From an uncultured archaeon (GTDB taxonomy: Archaea; Halobacteriota; Methanosarcinia; Methanosarcinales; Methanoperedenaceae), in the NCBI GenBank assembly GCA_902386085.1, contig CABMIA010000038.1:1-19542 (forward strand): a DNA stretch of 19,542 nucleotides, given 5' to 3'. The notes beneath the pieces are model-generated. The model was not told the DNA's origin. It worked only from the letters and a program-made list of their open reading frames with translations, and searched no databases. The position numbers and the translations under genes are program-made. Within the stretch, counting starts at the first letter, position 1. The number at the start of each line of letters is the position of its first letter. Positions 8,268 to 14,514 of the stretch are shown piece by piece.

Positions 8268-8301
8268 GCAAAAGCTGCAATCTTATCTGTAATTTATATT
8301 T

Positions 8302-8658
8302 TTACAAGAATAATGATTGCACAGTTTGAAAATCGAAACTAACGAGTTCTGCTATTATAGATACGGGCCAGTAGATGAAGATAAAGCTAAAAACCTTAAA
8401 ATTCCCGTTTTTATTCAATACACCATCGACATCTTCCAATTTCCTCAATAAGTCTTTCCCATTCTCTGTAAGCCTGTAGCAATCTCCTGAAGTGCAATCT
8501 ATAAAATTATCCTTCAGCAGGAAATCAAAATATCTGTTAAAATTTTTCCAATCGATATATGCCTTATGCATCAGGCGTGTTTTCTTGATGTTATCCTCTT
8601 CATGGATTATCCTGAGCATTTCTTTAATGATTTCCAATTTGCTTCTATACCTTTCCAA
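8302..8658 (-). CDS. Small archaeal winged-helix DNA-binding protein
   Basis: This is a probable transcription regulator of about 118 aa. The first 85 residues form a winged-helix pattern: helix SKLEIIKEMLRII, helix-turn-helix KKTRLMHKAYIDWKNFNRYFDFLLKDNFI, then a wing with CYRLTENGKDLLRKLEDV. This is the arrangement of the small archaeal PF14947-type wHTH proteins. The C-terminus is more hydrophobic (FKVFSFIFIYWPVSIIAELV) and may be a membrane or dimer segment. The frame is open to a TTG at 8676, but AGGTGA lies 5 nt before the TTG at 8656-8658, so I use that start; there is no ATG. It is divergent from the DedA-like gene. Targets are unknown, but its neighbours include the cytochrome gene with a dyad promoter. 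Confidence 0.75.
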   Translation of the reverse strand: MERYRSKLEIIKEMLRIIHEEDNIKKTRLMHKAYIDWKNFNRYFDFLLKDNFIDCTSGDCYRLTENGKDLLRKLEDVDGVLNKNGNFKVFSFIFIYWPVSIIAELVSFDFQTVQSLFL

Positions 8659-8690
8659 CAATATCACCTTAATCAAAACACTGTTTTTCC

Positions 8691-8705
8691 CGTTTTCCCG
8701 TTTTT
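8691..8705 (-). promoter_or_regulatory. CGGG element upstream of a winged-helix gene, shared with 10790-10805
   Basis: The minus strand reads AAAAACGGGAAAACG, followed by a second CGGGAAAAAC unit. Nearly the same word, with one extra G, precedes the other winged-helix gene at 10839 at the same distance: 32 versus 33 nt between element and start codon. This may be a shared operator or promoter element. Confidence 0.35.
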
Positions 8706-8755
8706 CCTATCCATATTTTTTTATGGCTATCTTTGTTCATAAAGTTTACTATTGA

Positions 8756-8765
8756 TTATATTTAT
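8756..8765 (+). promoter_or_regulatory. Candidate TATA box of the DedA/VTT gene
   Basis: TTATATTTAT lies 27 nt before the ATG at 8793, a spacing that predicts a leaderless or very short-leader mRNA. No Shine-Dalgarno is visible before the ATG. Confidence 0.45.
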
Positions 8766-8792
8766 GGTTTCATAACAAAATATACATAGATA

Positions 8793-9257
8793 ATGTTATT
8801 ATTCGAATTATTCTATGCTTATGGCCTGATGGGGCTTTTCGCTATCAGCGTTATCTCTTCCATCATCCCTATACCGACGGAGTTTGTAATAGTGGAATTG
8901 CTGAGGGTTGGGGAAAATCCGGAAATAATAGTAATAACATTAATAGCGGGCTCGATAATCGGCGCATCGCTGGGTTATCTCGTCGGGAAATATGAACTCC
9001 AGAAATTGATCCCGTTCCATATGGAAGAAAGGGAGAAAGAGGTGCATATGCACTTTCGTAAATACGGCGCAGCGTTACTCCTTGTTTCCCCGTGGATCCC
9101 TTTAATCGGCGACCTTGCCCCAATGGTGGCAGGAATAGAGAATTATGAATACAGAAGGTTTTTGATAGTAATTTCTGTGGCAAAGATCATTAAGAGCACA
9201 GGAGTTGTTTATTTATTAATGAAAGGAATCCAATGGTGGACGCTGTTTATGAAATAG
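8793..9257 (+). CDS. DedA/VTT-domain (YqaA-type) membrane protein
   Basis: This 154-residue integral membrane protein belongs to the VTT (SNARE-associated/DedA) group, whose members are implicated in lipid scrambling, including flipping of polyprenyl-phosphate carriers in bacteria. Seen in the sequence are an opening helix, the re-entrant loop motif SSIIPIPTEFVIVELL (about 22-37), the small-residue helix AGSIIGASLGYLVGKY (about 52-67), then HFRKYGAALLLVSPWIPLIGDLAPMVAG (about 87-114) with the Arg/Pro-Gly-like loop typical of the family, and two last helices. Length is normal for the short YqaA type. Start at ATG 8793, probably leaderless. A role in recycling the glycan carrier used by the nearby glycosylation operon is possible but is inference. 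Confidence 0.85.
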   Translation: MLLFELFYAYGLMGLFAISVISSIIPIPTEFVIVELLRVGENPEIIVITLIAGSIIGASLGYLVGKYELQKLIPFHMEEREKEVHMHFRKYGAALLLVSPWIPLIGDLAPMVAGIENYEYRRFLIVISVAKIIKSTGVVYLLMKGIQWWTLFMK

Positions 9258-9299
9258 GCACGAATGGTATTTATAGAAACATGAGGATATTAGGTTAAA

Positions 9300-10385
9300 A
9301 TGAGGACGCTGATCATCTGTATCGACCGGGATAATGATCTCGGGGAGAAAGCAGGTATTGTAAGCCCCATAATCGGCCGTGCTGCAAACCTCGATGCCGC
9401 AATTAAGCTTGGCTCAGCCGATCCCGAAGATTCAGATACCAACACTATTTTCGGCGGAATAAACCTGTACGACGAATTAATTGCGGAAAAAAATGATGTT
9501 GAGATAATTTCAATAGCAGGCGACAAAAAAGTCGGGATTACGGCAGATAAGAAAATATCGGAGCAGCTTGATAAAATACTTGAACAGCTAAAGCCGCAAA
9601 GAGCAATCCTTGTCTCCGACGGCGCCGAGGATGAATCGGTACTGCCCATCATCCAGTCCAGGATAAAAGTGGATTCGGTCAGGAGAGTGATTGTCAAACA
9701 GCATGAGAACCTGGAAAGCACATACTATATAATCAAACAGGCTTTTAACGACCCGAAAATCTCACACACGTTTTTCATGCCGATAGGTCTTGCATTCATG
9801 ATCTACGCCATATCCTTATACGCAGGGTACCCTGAGGTCGCAGTCATTGCCATAACCGGGGCTATAGGGATTTATATGCTGTTCAGGGGCACAGGTCTTG
9901 ACGATGCGCTAAGCGACTTATATGCATCTATGATGAACTCACTTAATGGTGCGAAAATCACGTTCGTCATGTACCTTGCGGCGATAATTCTTTCCCTTAT
10001 AGGGACCACCCAGGGATTGATAGAACTGTGGAATTACTATAACCAGGGAATATGGTCGGGTATGCTGATCCTGCTTATGGGTTATGTAAATGCTTCCATA
10101 TGGTGGTACGTGACAGCCGGGATCCTGATCAGCGCAGGGAAAATAGTGGACATCAGACTGAACAATGAAGAAATCGGAAAACACTGGGCGCACCCATTCT
10201 TTATAATGGCGGCCGGTATTTTATTCTGGGCTGGCAGCACCTATATCCTGGTCATAAGCGAGGCATTGAACAGCTATCCTGTCATGGAGAACGGCCGTCA
10301 GTTCTTGCTTTCTACGGTACTGGGAGCGATCGTTATAGCAACCATCGGGGCAAGGCTTTCCATAAAATCGCATAAAGCAACGTAA
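9300..10385 (+). CDS. DUF373 family archaeal membrane protein
   Basis: This 361-residue protein matches the archaeal DUF373 family (PF04123) from end to end. The soluble N-terminal domain of about 155 residues contains TLIICIDRDNDLGEKAG, SPIIGRAANLDAAIKLGSADPEDSDTN and ILVSDGAEDESVLPII, in which conserved Asp residues suggest metal or nucleotide binding. A multi-pass C-terminal membrane domain with about six segments follows. The biochemical function of the family is unknown. The ATG at 9300 has AGGT about 6 nt upstream. A TATA-like GGTATTTATAG near 9266-9276 suggests its own promoter, although the DedA gene ends only 42 bp before. Family call is confident, function open. Confidence 0.9.
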   Translation: MRTLIICIDRDNDLGEKAGIVSPIIGRAANLDAAIKLGSADPEDSDTNTIFGGINLYDELIAEKNDVEIISIAGDKKVGITADKKISEQLDKILEQLKPQRAILVSDGAEDESVLPIIQSRIKVDSVRRVIVKQHENLESTYYIIKQAFNDPKISHTFFMPIGLAFMIYAISLYAGYPEVAVIAITGAIGIYMLFRGTGLDDALSDLYASMMNSLNGAKITFVMYLAAIILSLIGTTQGLIELWNYYNQGIWSGMLILLMGYVNASIWWYVTAGILISAGKIVDIRLNNEEIGKHWAHPFFIMAAGILFWAGSTYILVISEALNSYPVMENGRQFLLSTVLGAIVIATIGARLSIKSHKAT

Positions 10386-10595
10386 TTAATACCCGATACG
10401 GAATTGTTAATAGTAGATGCGTAAGGCATGAGTGCGATGGGACACATTTTGTTATAAGGGAATTATTGACATGTTATCTCTCACAAGCCTACCCCTACTT
10501 CTTTGAGCCAAAAAAGCTATTTATAAACGATGTAAAACCGAAATGAGTTATGGTAAACATTTAAATCAAACTAAATTATCAGTCATATTATATTG

Positions 10596-10700
10596 ATTGA
10601 GCCAGTATATGAAATTTTGAGGGCAGAGGATTCTCTTTTGCAATAGAGTGGCCACGTTTCTCACTACGACCCTGCCCTTTCTTTATCAACCAATCTCAAT
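10596..10700. other. Candidate structured RNA or cis-element
   Basis: Two nested complementary pairs frame about 100 nt: outer ATTGAG (10596-10601) with CTCAAT (10695-10700), and inner AGGGCAG (10620-10626) with CTGCCCT (10672-10678). The enclosed part is more GC-rich than its surroundings and has a small AGTG/CACT pair. There is no open frame and it is not a tRNA. Strand is undetermined. Confidence 0.25.
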
Positions 10701-10770
10701 TCCATTAGTAGTCTTTACTAGTGGAAATATAATTAATAATCATTGCAGAAACATTTATTAACTGCTTAGT

Positions 10771-10822
10771 TTATCCGTTATCATAGCAAAAAAACGGGGA
10801 AAACGCTTACAATTACGGATAA
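10771..10822 (+). promoter_or_regulatory. Inverted repeat around a CGGG element upstream of a winged-helix gene
   Basis: Arms TTATCCGT (10771-10778) and ACGGATAA (10815-10822) enclose 36 nt that contain AAAAACGGGGAAAACG (10790-10805). The second arm ends just before the AGGAG ribosome site (10826-10830). A self-repression operator is a reasonable reading. Confidence 0.4.
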
Positions 10823-10838
10823 GATAGGAGATGGGCCA

Positions 10839-11096
10839 ATGTTAGGAACCCCGCAAGAGAGTGTGGACTTAATAAGAAAACGGACTATTGACAAAAAATT
10901 TGGAGAAACTGTAGATAGAATCCTTGAATTGCTCAAAGAAAGAGAAAAAGTTAACATAGATGACCTTAAGAAAAGTGTACCACTAACAAATGCGGCAATT
11001 CTCAATTTCATGAGCGAATGGGGGTTTATTGAGCTAAAAAAGCAAGAGATCATAATTGCAGGGTTTGGATTGAACCTTCTAAATGTTTATTCATGA
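10839..11096 (+). CDS. Small winged-helix/HTH protein
   Basis: This 85-residue protein is mostly helical with a charged N-terminus. DRILELLKEREKVNIDDL followed by KKSVPLTNAAILNFMSEWGFIELKK fits a winged-helix domain, with recognition helix around AAILNFMSEWGF and a short wing. Such proteins are abundant archaeal regulators, and I cannot give a specific family. The ATG at 10839 is preceded by AGGAG with an 8-nt spacer. An ATG at 10831 stops after three codons, so it is not used. The upstream inverted repeat and CGGG element suggest autoregulation. It converges on the next minus-strand winged-helix gene. Confidence 0.65.
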   Translation: MLGTPQESVDLIRKRTIDKKFGETVDRILELLKEREKVNIDDLKKSVPLTNAAILNFMSEWGFIELKKQEIIIAGFGLNLLNVYS

Positions 11097-11212
11097 AATC
11101 ATTTATAACCTATAGTAAGGGTTACAAAAGGTCACAAATATTTGAATATCCGCTTTGGACCTCAAATATTGATTATTGGAGAATTAAAGTGTTTTATGAT
11201 AGTTGGCTATGA

Positions 11213-11500
11213 TTAAAGATTGATAGATGACCATGGAATAGAACCTACAGCGGATGTTTTCATACACGGTTCTAAATATAAACTAACTTCTTTGGCTTTC
11301 TGTAAAAATGCTTTTCCTTTATCTGTTGTTATATACTTATCCAACCTTTTCTCCACCAAGCCCTGATTCTGCAATAGCTCCAGATATTTATTCGCCAGTT
11401 TAAAATTCAGGTTTGTTCTATAGACTAGGCCGGTTTTATTGATTCCCATCTTTGCAACTTCTAGAACATCTATTATTATATCTATGCTGTTTCGTTTCAT
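11213..11500 (-). CDS. Small archaeal winged-helix protein (PF14947-like)
   Basis: This 95-residue probable DNA-binding protein has the archaeal wHTH_45/PF14947 pattern: IDIIIDVLEVAKMGINKTGLV, YRTNLNFKLANKYLELLQNQGLV as the recognition helix region, then the wing KYITTDKGKAFLQKAKEV. It ends shortly after the domain. The ATG at 11498-11500 has GGAAGGA about 8 nt upstream, and the TATA-like box TATAAATA at 11547-11554 lies at a suitable distance. It resembles the winged-helix gene at 8302-8658 in domain plan but not closely in sequence. Targets unknown. Confidence 0.78.
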   Translation of the reverse strand: MKRNSIDIIIDVLEVAKMGINKTGLVYRTNLNFKLANKYLELLQNQGLVEKRLDKYITTDKGKAFLQKAKEVSLYLEPCMKTSAVGSIPWSSINL

Positions 11501-11809
11501 TTGTCAGTCCTTCCTTTAATCCTAATTATGACACAGTACCTAATCGTATTTATAGTTTATTGTATTATTATAATAATGATACTCATATACATGGATTCAT
11601 TCCTCACTTATGCCGTCCTAAATCGACCTCAGACAAAAGATAAGGATAGAGCACAAAAGGGTATGTCAGAAGAGATTTCTTTTGTGGAAGCTTTAGCCCG
11701 CTTCACAGATGTGTTAAATGGCTCTATTTCTACCTGCGATTCTTTAAACGGTTCTCGATGGCTATGGTAATCAATAAATGGAAAAATATAGACCATTGTT
11801 AACAGAGGT
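11501..11809. other. Intergenic region without a supported gene
   Basis: This 309-bp gap carries the promoter of the winged-helix gene (TATAAATA, minus strand, 11547-11554). Both strands have short open frames over 11640-11770. Neither has a ribosome site or a recognisable domain, and the plus frame reads through the promoter. The gap may hold a gene relic. Confidence 0.45.
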
Positions 11810-12529
11810 TTAATACCCGTTATGCCTTTCGACGGCTTCGTCAAGTGTCATTTCCCCTTTTGCAACTGCACGCGCAAGCAACCTGGGAATTGTCATGCGC
11901 CCGTTTGAGTACTCGCGGCTGTGCTCCTGGATGACACGCACCTCTCCCTGCGAAGGTTCTATGAACTGCTTCCCGACGGATTTTCCCTTTATTTTTGCAA
12001 TATTTATTGCCGCAATTATATCTGATATTACCCTGCCGTGCACGCCTTTCCCGAGATGGGGCGTTGTTCCGGTCTCATCCACCATTTCGACTGCAAGCCC
12101 GAGATCGAGTATGTCATTGATTATCCTGGAGCGGACAAGCCTAGCCACATGCCCGATCCTGACGATGAGCTTTTTTTCCTTGAATTCCCGCATGATGCGT
12201 TTTATGAGCGGGCAGACCTCACCTGCCGATACGTGGTGAACAGAAATTGTTTTACCATTCCCGAGAACCGCTATACCTGGATATTTCCCGGGGTCTATCC
12301 CAATTATTAGCTGCTCAAAATCCTCGCCGAACAGTAAGGAACAGGCTTTATCGACCGTGGCCTGGGGCTTATCTGCGATAATTATCCTGTCGCGGCTGTA
12401 ATCTATGTTATGAGACTCATCCTCGGTTGTGATAACCACACCCACATGTGGCGGGATGGGCTTCGATGGGGCCAGAACCAGTATGTTCAGTCTTCTTGAG
12501 CGGGTCTCTTCAATAATAGAATGATACAC
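11810..12529 (-). CDS. RuvC/RNase H-fold protein of unknown function
   Basis: This protein has 239 aa from the GTG at 12527-12529. After about 75 residues comes a strand with IIGIDPGKYPGIAVL, the first acidic strand of RuvC/YqgF-like RNase H folds (Asp79). VEMVDETGTTPHLGKG follows with Glu152, and ISDIIAAINIAKIKG with Asp170, giving the expected D-E-D set of a metal-dependent nuclease. The C-terminal TIPRLLARAVAKGEMTLDEAVERH is helical. Whether it cuts DNA, processes RNA or is inactive cannot be told. The start is doubtful: upstream in-frame codons back to the TAG at 12569-12571 read RFKCIALVTEDFS, which looks like a natural first strand, but they include no ATG/GTG/TTG. An ATA at 12554-12556 has GAGG 9 nt before it. 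Confidence 0.75.
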   Translation of the reverse strand: MYHSIIEETRSRRLNILVLAPSKPIPPHVGVVITTEDESHNIDYSRDRIIIADKPQATVDKACSLLFGEDFEQLIIGIDPGKYPGIAVLGNGKTISVHHVSAGEVCPLIKRIMREFKEKKLIVRIGHVARLVRSRIINDILDLGLAVEMVDETGTTPHLGKGVHGRVISDIIAAINIAKIKGKSVGKQFIEPSQGEVRVIQEHSREYSNGRMTIPRLLARAVAKGEMTLDEAVERHNGY

Positions 12530-12636
12530 AGAAAAATCTTCGGTGACCAGAGCTATGCACTTAAACCTCTAAAGCCCTCCATTGAAATATTTTCCGGTTG
12601 CACTGATTATTATATTATAATTTATGGTATATAACC

Positions 12637-12750
12637 ATGAGGATCCAGGGGGCAGGGAAATACAACAAGAAACTTCATGCGGTCACCGGAATTGTTTTTC
12701 CTGTGGTCGCCCGGGAAGTTGAGTACAGAAAGGATGATAAGAATAAGTAG
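12637..12750 (+). CDS. Possible small leaderless ORF (37 aa)
   Basis: The ATG lies about 20-27 nt downstream of a strong TATA-like run (12611-12623), the spacing expected for a leaderless archaeal mRNA. The 37-residue product (starting MRIQGAGKYNKKL, ending RKDDKNK) is basic, with a short hydrophobic stretch GIVFPVVA. I recognise no family. It may be a real small protein or a relic. It is divergent from the RuvC-like gene. Confidence 0.3.
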   Translation: MRIQGAGKYNKKLHAVTGIVFPVVAREVEYRKDDKNK

Positions 12751-12834
12751 CCTTTCCATACGATTTCAGTGTTTTTCATATCTCCAGGCACCTGCCCGGA
12801 ACGCAGTATGCTCGTCCTCACATGTTAAGGGCGC

Positions 12835-12973
12835 CGTATGGCTTCGCCATACGTGCGAAATAACGTAGATAAAGTAAATTTTTGTTCTGCGACGCACATT
12901 TATAACAATCTAAATATTAATTCCCCGGCGCCGGTATGAACCGATGCCGCCACTGTTTCTGAAAAATAACAAA
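12835..12973. repeat. Interspersed repeat R, copy A
   Basis: This 139-nt segment aligns with 14613-14752 over its full length, at about 80% identity by eye. It starts with a perfect hairpin (CGTATGGC-TTC-GCCATACG, 12835-12853). It contains a TATA-like TTTATAAC (12899-12906), the palindrome CCGGCGCCGG (12925-12934), and ends TGAAAAATAACAAA. A matching terminal segment reappears at 13073-13092. Confidence 0.75.
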
Positions 12974-13092
12974 CGGCGCCCAGAGTTGCGCCTCTGGAGG
13001 GTGCGTCCACGTATGCCCGCAGGTATACGTGTGCGCGGGGTCGAGAACCCGCAGGGTTTCGGCATAATGAACGCGGATTTGTTATTATTTTT
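12925..13092 (+). ncRNA. Candidate small RNA from repeat R, copy A
   Basis: It begins about 25 nt after the TATA-like TTTATAAC. The 5' part can fold as GGCGCCGGT / ACCGATGCC around an ATGA loop. The 3' end (13073-13092, TTTGTTA then TTTTTT) is complementary to TAACAAA at 12967-12973. The insert between (12974-13072) is GC-rich and hairpin-prone. The layout of promoter, fold and T-tail suggests an RNA gene. Expression is unproven. Confidence 0.25.
12998..13009 (-). repeat. Inverted copy of the TGGACGCACCCT core
   Basis: AGGGTGCGTCCA is the exact reverse complement of the 12-mer found in direct orientation at 13707-13718, 14378-14389 and 14867-14878. It lies inside repeat element A, downstream of hicA. 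Confidence 0.7.
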
Positions 13093-13135
13093 TACAACAA
13101 ATTCAGCGTTTCGATTTAGACGAAGGATTTGTCTA

Positions 13136-13357
13136 TCATAATAACTTTTCGAACTCTTCAACAGTAAGCCCGGCAGCTTTAATTAAATCCCTTAACAGAC
13201 CGGGTTTCAATTCCTTATGCTTTGGAACAGATAACGTGACCTTAGACCCTTCTTTTCTCAGAACAACATGACTCCCTACCTGTCGGTGAGGAATCCAGCC
13301 GACTTTAGAAAAAGCCTTGATAGCTTCAATTCCAGATATTATCGGAAGCCTGGGAAT
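13136..13357 (-). CDS. hicA: HicA-type mRNA interferase toxin with a non-canonical start (ATT)
   Basis: Reading from the codon at 13355-13357 gives a complete 73-residue HicA: PRLPIISGIEAIKAFSKVGW, then RQVGSHVVLRKEG with the catalytic-type His in GSHVVL, then VPKHKELKPGLLRDLIKAAGL and a stop at 13136-13138. HicA is a double-stranded-RNA-binding-fold ribonuclease neutralised by HicB. The N-terminal residue, normally Met in a TGATG overlap with hicB, is encoded here by ATT (TGATT). No ATG, GTG or TTG lies between that point and the conserved core; a CTG immediately precedes the ATT in frame. Everything else is intact. Either translation starts at ATT or CTG by coupling to hicB, or the toxin is silenced by a single base change. 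Confidence 0.75.
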   Translation of the reverse strand: MPRLPIISGIEAIKAFSKVGWIPHRQVGSHVVLRKEGSKVTLSVPKHKELKPGLLRDLIKAAGLTVEEFEKLL

Positions 13358-13575
13358 CAGGCAACCACTTCAACTATCTGGGTGGAGGGTTTGGTCAAAT
13401 ATGATTTGATTTCATCCTCAGCCAGAGATTCAAGGCATGCCTGTATAGCTTCTTTGATGTTTTCCAGCGCTTCCTCAATTGTATCTCCCTGGGAAAAACA
13501 ACCAGGAAGGCTCGGGCAGCTAACTACATAGCCTCCAACTTCTTCATCTTTTTCCAGAACAACTTTAAAGCGCAT
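13357..13575 (-). CDS. hicB: HicB-type antitoxin
   Basis: This 72-residue partial RNase H-fold HicB has the motif GGYVVSCPSLPGCFSQGDTI followed by EEALENIKEAIQACLESL, diagnostic for the family. It is the short form: there is no C-terminal ribbon-helix-helix or HTH domain, so DNA-binding autoregulation by HicB itself is not evident. The gene is first in the pair, and its stop (TGA at 13357-13359) overlaps the presumed HicA start codon by one base, implying translational coupling. A TATA-like AT stretch lies around 13590-13604, so the mRNA may be nearly leaderless. It would bind and block HicA. Confidence 0.88.
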   Translation of the reverse strand: MRFKVVLEKDEEVGGYVVSCPSLPGCFSQGDTIEEALENIKEAIQACLESLAEDEIKSYLTKPSTQIVEVVA

Positions 13576-13672
13576 GCTGTTCTTTATTAAAGTTTATGCT
13601 TAAATTCCTTGGGGTTGTGGAATCGCTGTCCGGGCACCCATCGGAGCGCAGGACGTCGCCAAGCCACCCGAA

Positions 13673-13730
13673 ATAAGGACGCCGTCCGCACGCAGGTATG
13701 CGGGCTTGGACGCACCCTGTGGGTGGCGTG
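13673..13730. repeat. GC-rich repeat C, copy 1
   Basis: This segment matches 14831-14890 nearly base for base: ATAAGGACGCC, CCGCACGCAGG, TGCGGGC, then the 16-mer TTGGACGCACCCTGTG at 13706-13721. It can form a CCGCA/TGCGG hairpin. It lies between hicB and the MazF-type module. Confidence 0.75.
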
Positions 13731-13743
13731 ATTAAGGTCAGAG

Positions 13744-13784
13744 CAATTCTATAATGCTCGATTTTTTGTAGTTCTATAGAATTG
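13744..13784. repeat. Inverted repeat upstream of the MazF-type operon
   Basis: CAATTCTATA (13744-13753) and TATAGAATTG (13775-13784) are perfect 10-bp arms with a 21-nt spacer that includes a T6 run. They lie about 70-110 bp before the antitoxin ATG and upstream of the TATA-like box. This may be an operator or a terminator. Confidence 0.5.
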
Positions 13785-13820
13785 TTGGGGATTTGGCTTA
13801 TCTTTTCAGACGCATATAAT

Positions 13821-13833
13821 TTTTATATATTCG
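13821..13833 (+). promoter_or_regulatory. Candidate TATA box of the MazF-type toxin-antitoxin operon
   Basis: The stretch TTTTATATATTCG is centred about 25 nt before the ATG at 13852, predicting a very short leader. No clear Shine-Dalgarno is seen. Confidence 0.45.
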
Positions 13834-13851
13834 TATCATAGAGATAGCAAG

Positions 13852-14043
13852 ATGATGAATATAGAAACCGAAGTAAGGGATATAAAACGGTACGTGATCG
13901 AAATATCGAAAAAAGTTGATGAGCTTTTATACGAAAAAGAAATCGTTTCGATGATGAAGCTTTCTGAAAAGTCATTATCCACTTTCTTTGAGAATGAGCC
14001 AGATATTTATAAAATAGCAGATTTAAAGGTCAGATATAAATGA
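13852..14043 (+). CDS. Putative antitoxin of the MazF/PemK pair
   Basis: This small acidic/basic helical protein of 63 aa (62 if the second ATG is used) has the helices ETEVRDIKRYVIEISKKVDELLYEKEI and SEKSLSTFFENEPDIYKIADLKVRYK. It has no AbrB-type MazE domain that I can see. The antitoxin role rests on position: it ends in a 4-nt ATGA overlap with the MazF-type toxin, the usual arrangement in archaeal versions of this pair. A coiled-coil dimer with a C-terminal toxin-wrapping tail is likely. The codons are AT-rich, like the toxin and unlike the repeats on either side. Confidence 0.7.
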   Translation: MMNIETEVRDIKRYVIEISKKVDELLYEKEIVSMMKLSEKSLSTFFENEPDIYKIADLKVRYK

Positions 14044-14369
14044 AAGGGAAAATAGTACTGGTGCCTTTTCCATTTACTGACTTAACCGCCGCTAAGCTTA
14101 GACCGGCTTTAGTGCTATACGAAGGAGATAAAGATGTAATAGCAGCGTTTATTTCTTCAAAAATACCTGATGAAGCTTCAAAAGTAGATGTTTTGATAAC
14201 AAAGAATCATTCTGCTTTTAAAAATTCAGGATTAAAAGTGGATTCGGTCATAAAGCTTGACAAAATCGCAACCGTATTGAAAGATTTAATTGTGGGTGAG
14301 ATTGGAGAACTTAATGAAGAGATGAGGAAGGAAGTTAATCAAAAAATTAAAAAGGTACTGGAAATATAG
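14040..14369 (+). CDS. MazF/PemK-family mRNA interferase toxin
   Basis: This 109-residue toxin opens with KGKIVLVPFPFTDLTAAKLRPALVL, the PemK/MazF signature: the V-x-FPFTD segment, with the conserved Arg of the KLRPAL loop as a catalytic residue. AAFISSKIP follows (the ISS/T strand), and a core ends with DSVIKLDKIATVLKDLIVGEIGEL. Length is normal for the family. Members cleave single-stranded RNA at short motifs. The start overlaps the antitoxin stop by 4 nt. The stop lies 7 nt before a copy of the TTGGACGCACCCTGTG repeat, and the module has another copy upstream, so it is bracketed by direct repeats. No obvious defect. Confidence 0.88.
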   Translation: MKGKIVLVPFPFTDLTAAKLRPALVLYEGDKDVIAAFISSKIPDEASKVDVLITKNHSAFKNSGLKVDSVIKLDKIATVLKDLIVGEIGELNEEMRKEVNQKIKKVLEI

Positions 14370-14376
14370 TCAAAGG

Positions 14377-14407
14377 TTGGACGCACCCTGTGAGCGACGC
14401 ACGGGTG
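14377..14407. repeat. GC-rich repeat C, partial copy 3
   Basis: This segment carries the identical 16-mer TTGGACGCACCCTGTG (14377-14392) followed by a diverged GC-rich tail. It begins 7 nt after the toxin stop codon. Confidence 0.7.
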
Positions 14408-14514
14408 CTAAAGGGTCACCGAAAAGCAAGAAAACCACTTATCCGAAAATCACACAGCAGATAAACTCAGAGGCAAAAACAATTACTCCCAACCTGCATC
14501 ATATATTTCAACAG

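Larger units (their letters stand above)
7941..8301. other. AT-rich intergenic region upstream of the cytochrome gene
   Basis: This 361-bp gap has no convincing gene. The short frame at 8098-8280 on the minus strand is low-complexity AT-rich sequence with no Shine-Dalgarno. It holds the leader inverted repeat (7977-8008), the TATA-centred dyad (8024-8094) and a hairpin near 8245-8267, each listed separately. Confidence 0.6.
10386..10838. other. 453-bp intergenic region with possible structured RNA and operator
   Basis: No gene with coding character is seen. It contains nested complementary segments (10596-10701) and an inverted repeat with a CGGG element (10771-10822), listed separately. The rest is AT-rich with TATA-like runs, for example near 10519-10527. 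Confidence 0.6.

Noticed and set aside
8098..8280. 60-aa minus-strand hydrophobic frame
   Set aside because: It is made of AT-only stretches (Ile/Tyr/Asn codons), without a ribosome site, and it contains the perfect hairpin at 8245-8267.
11501..11770. 89-aa plus-strand frame with a hydrophobic start
   Set aside because: It starts at TTG without a ribosome site, and runs over the ribosome site and TATA box of the divergent winged-helix gene. It may be a relic but is not supportable as a gene.
13030..13048. tRNA T-arm-like sequence GCGGG-gtcgagaa-CCCGC
   Set aside because: The loop has eight bases, and no acceptor, D or anticodon arm can be found around it.
12910..13161. 83-aa minus-strand frame across repeat R copy A
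   Set aside because: It lies on the repeat, runs into the hicA 3' end, and the matching sequence in copy B does not keep a comparable frame. Composition is low-complexity and Arg-rich from GC repeats.
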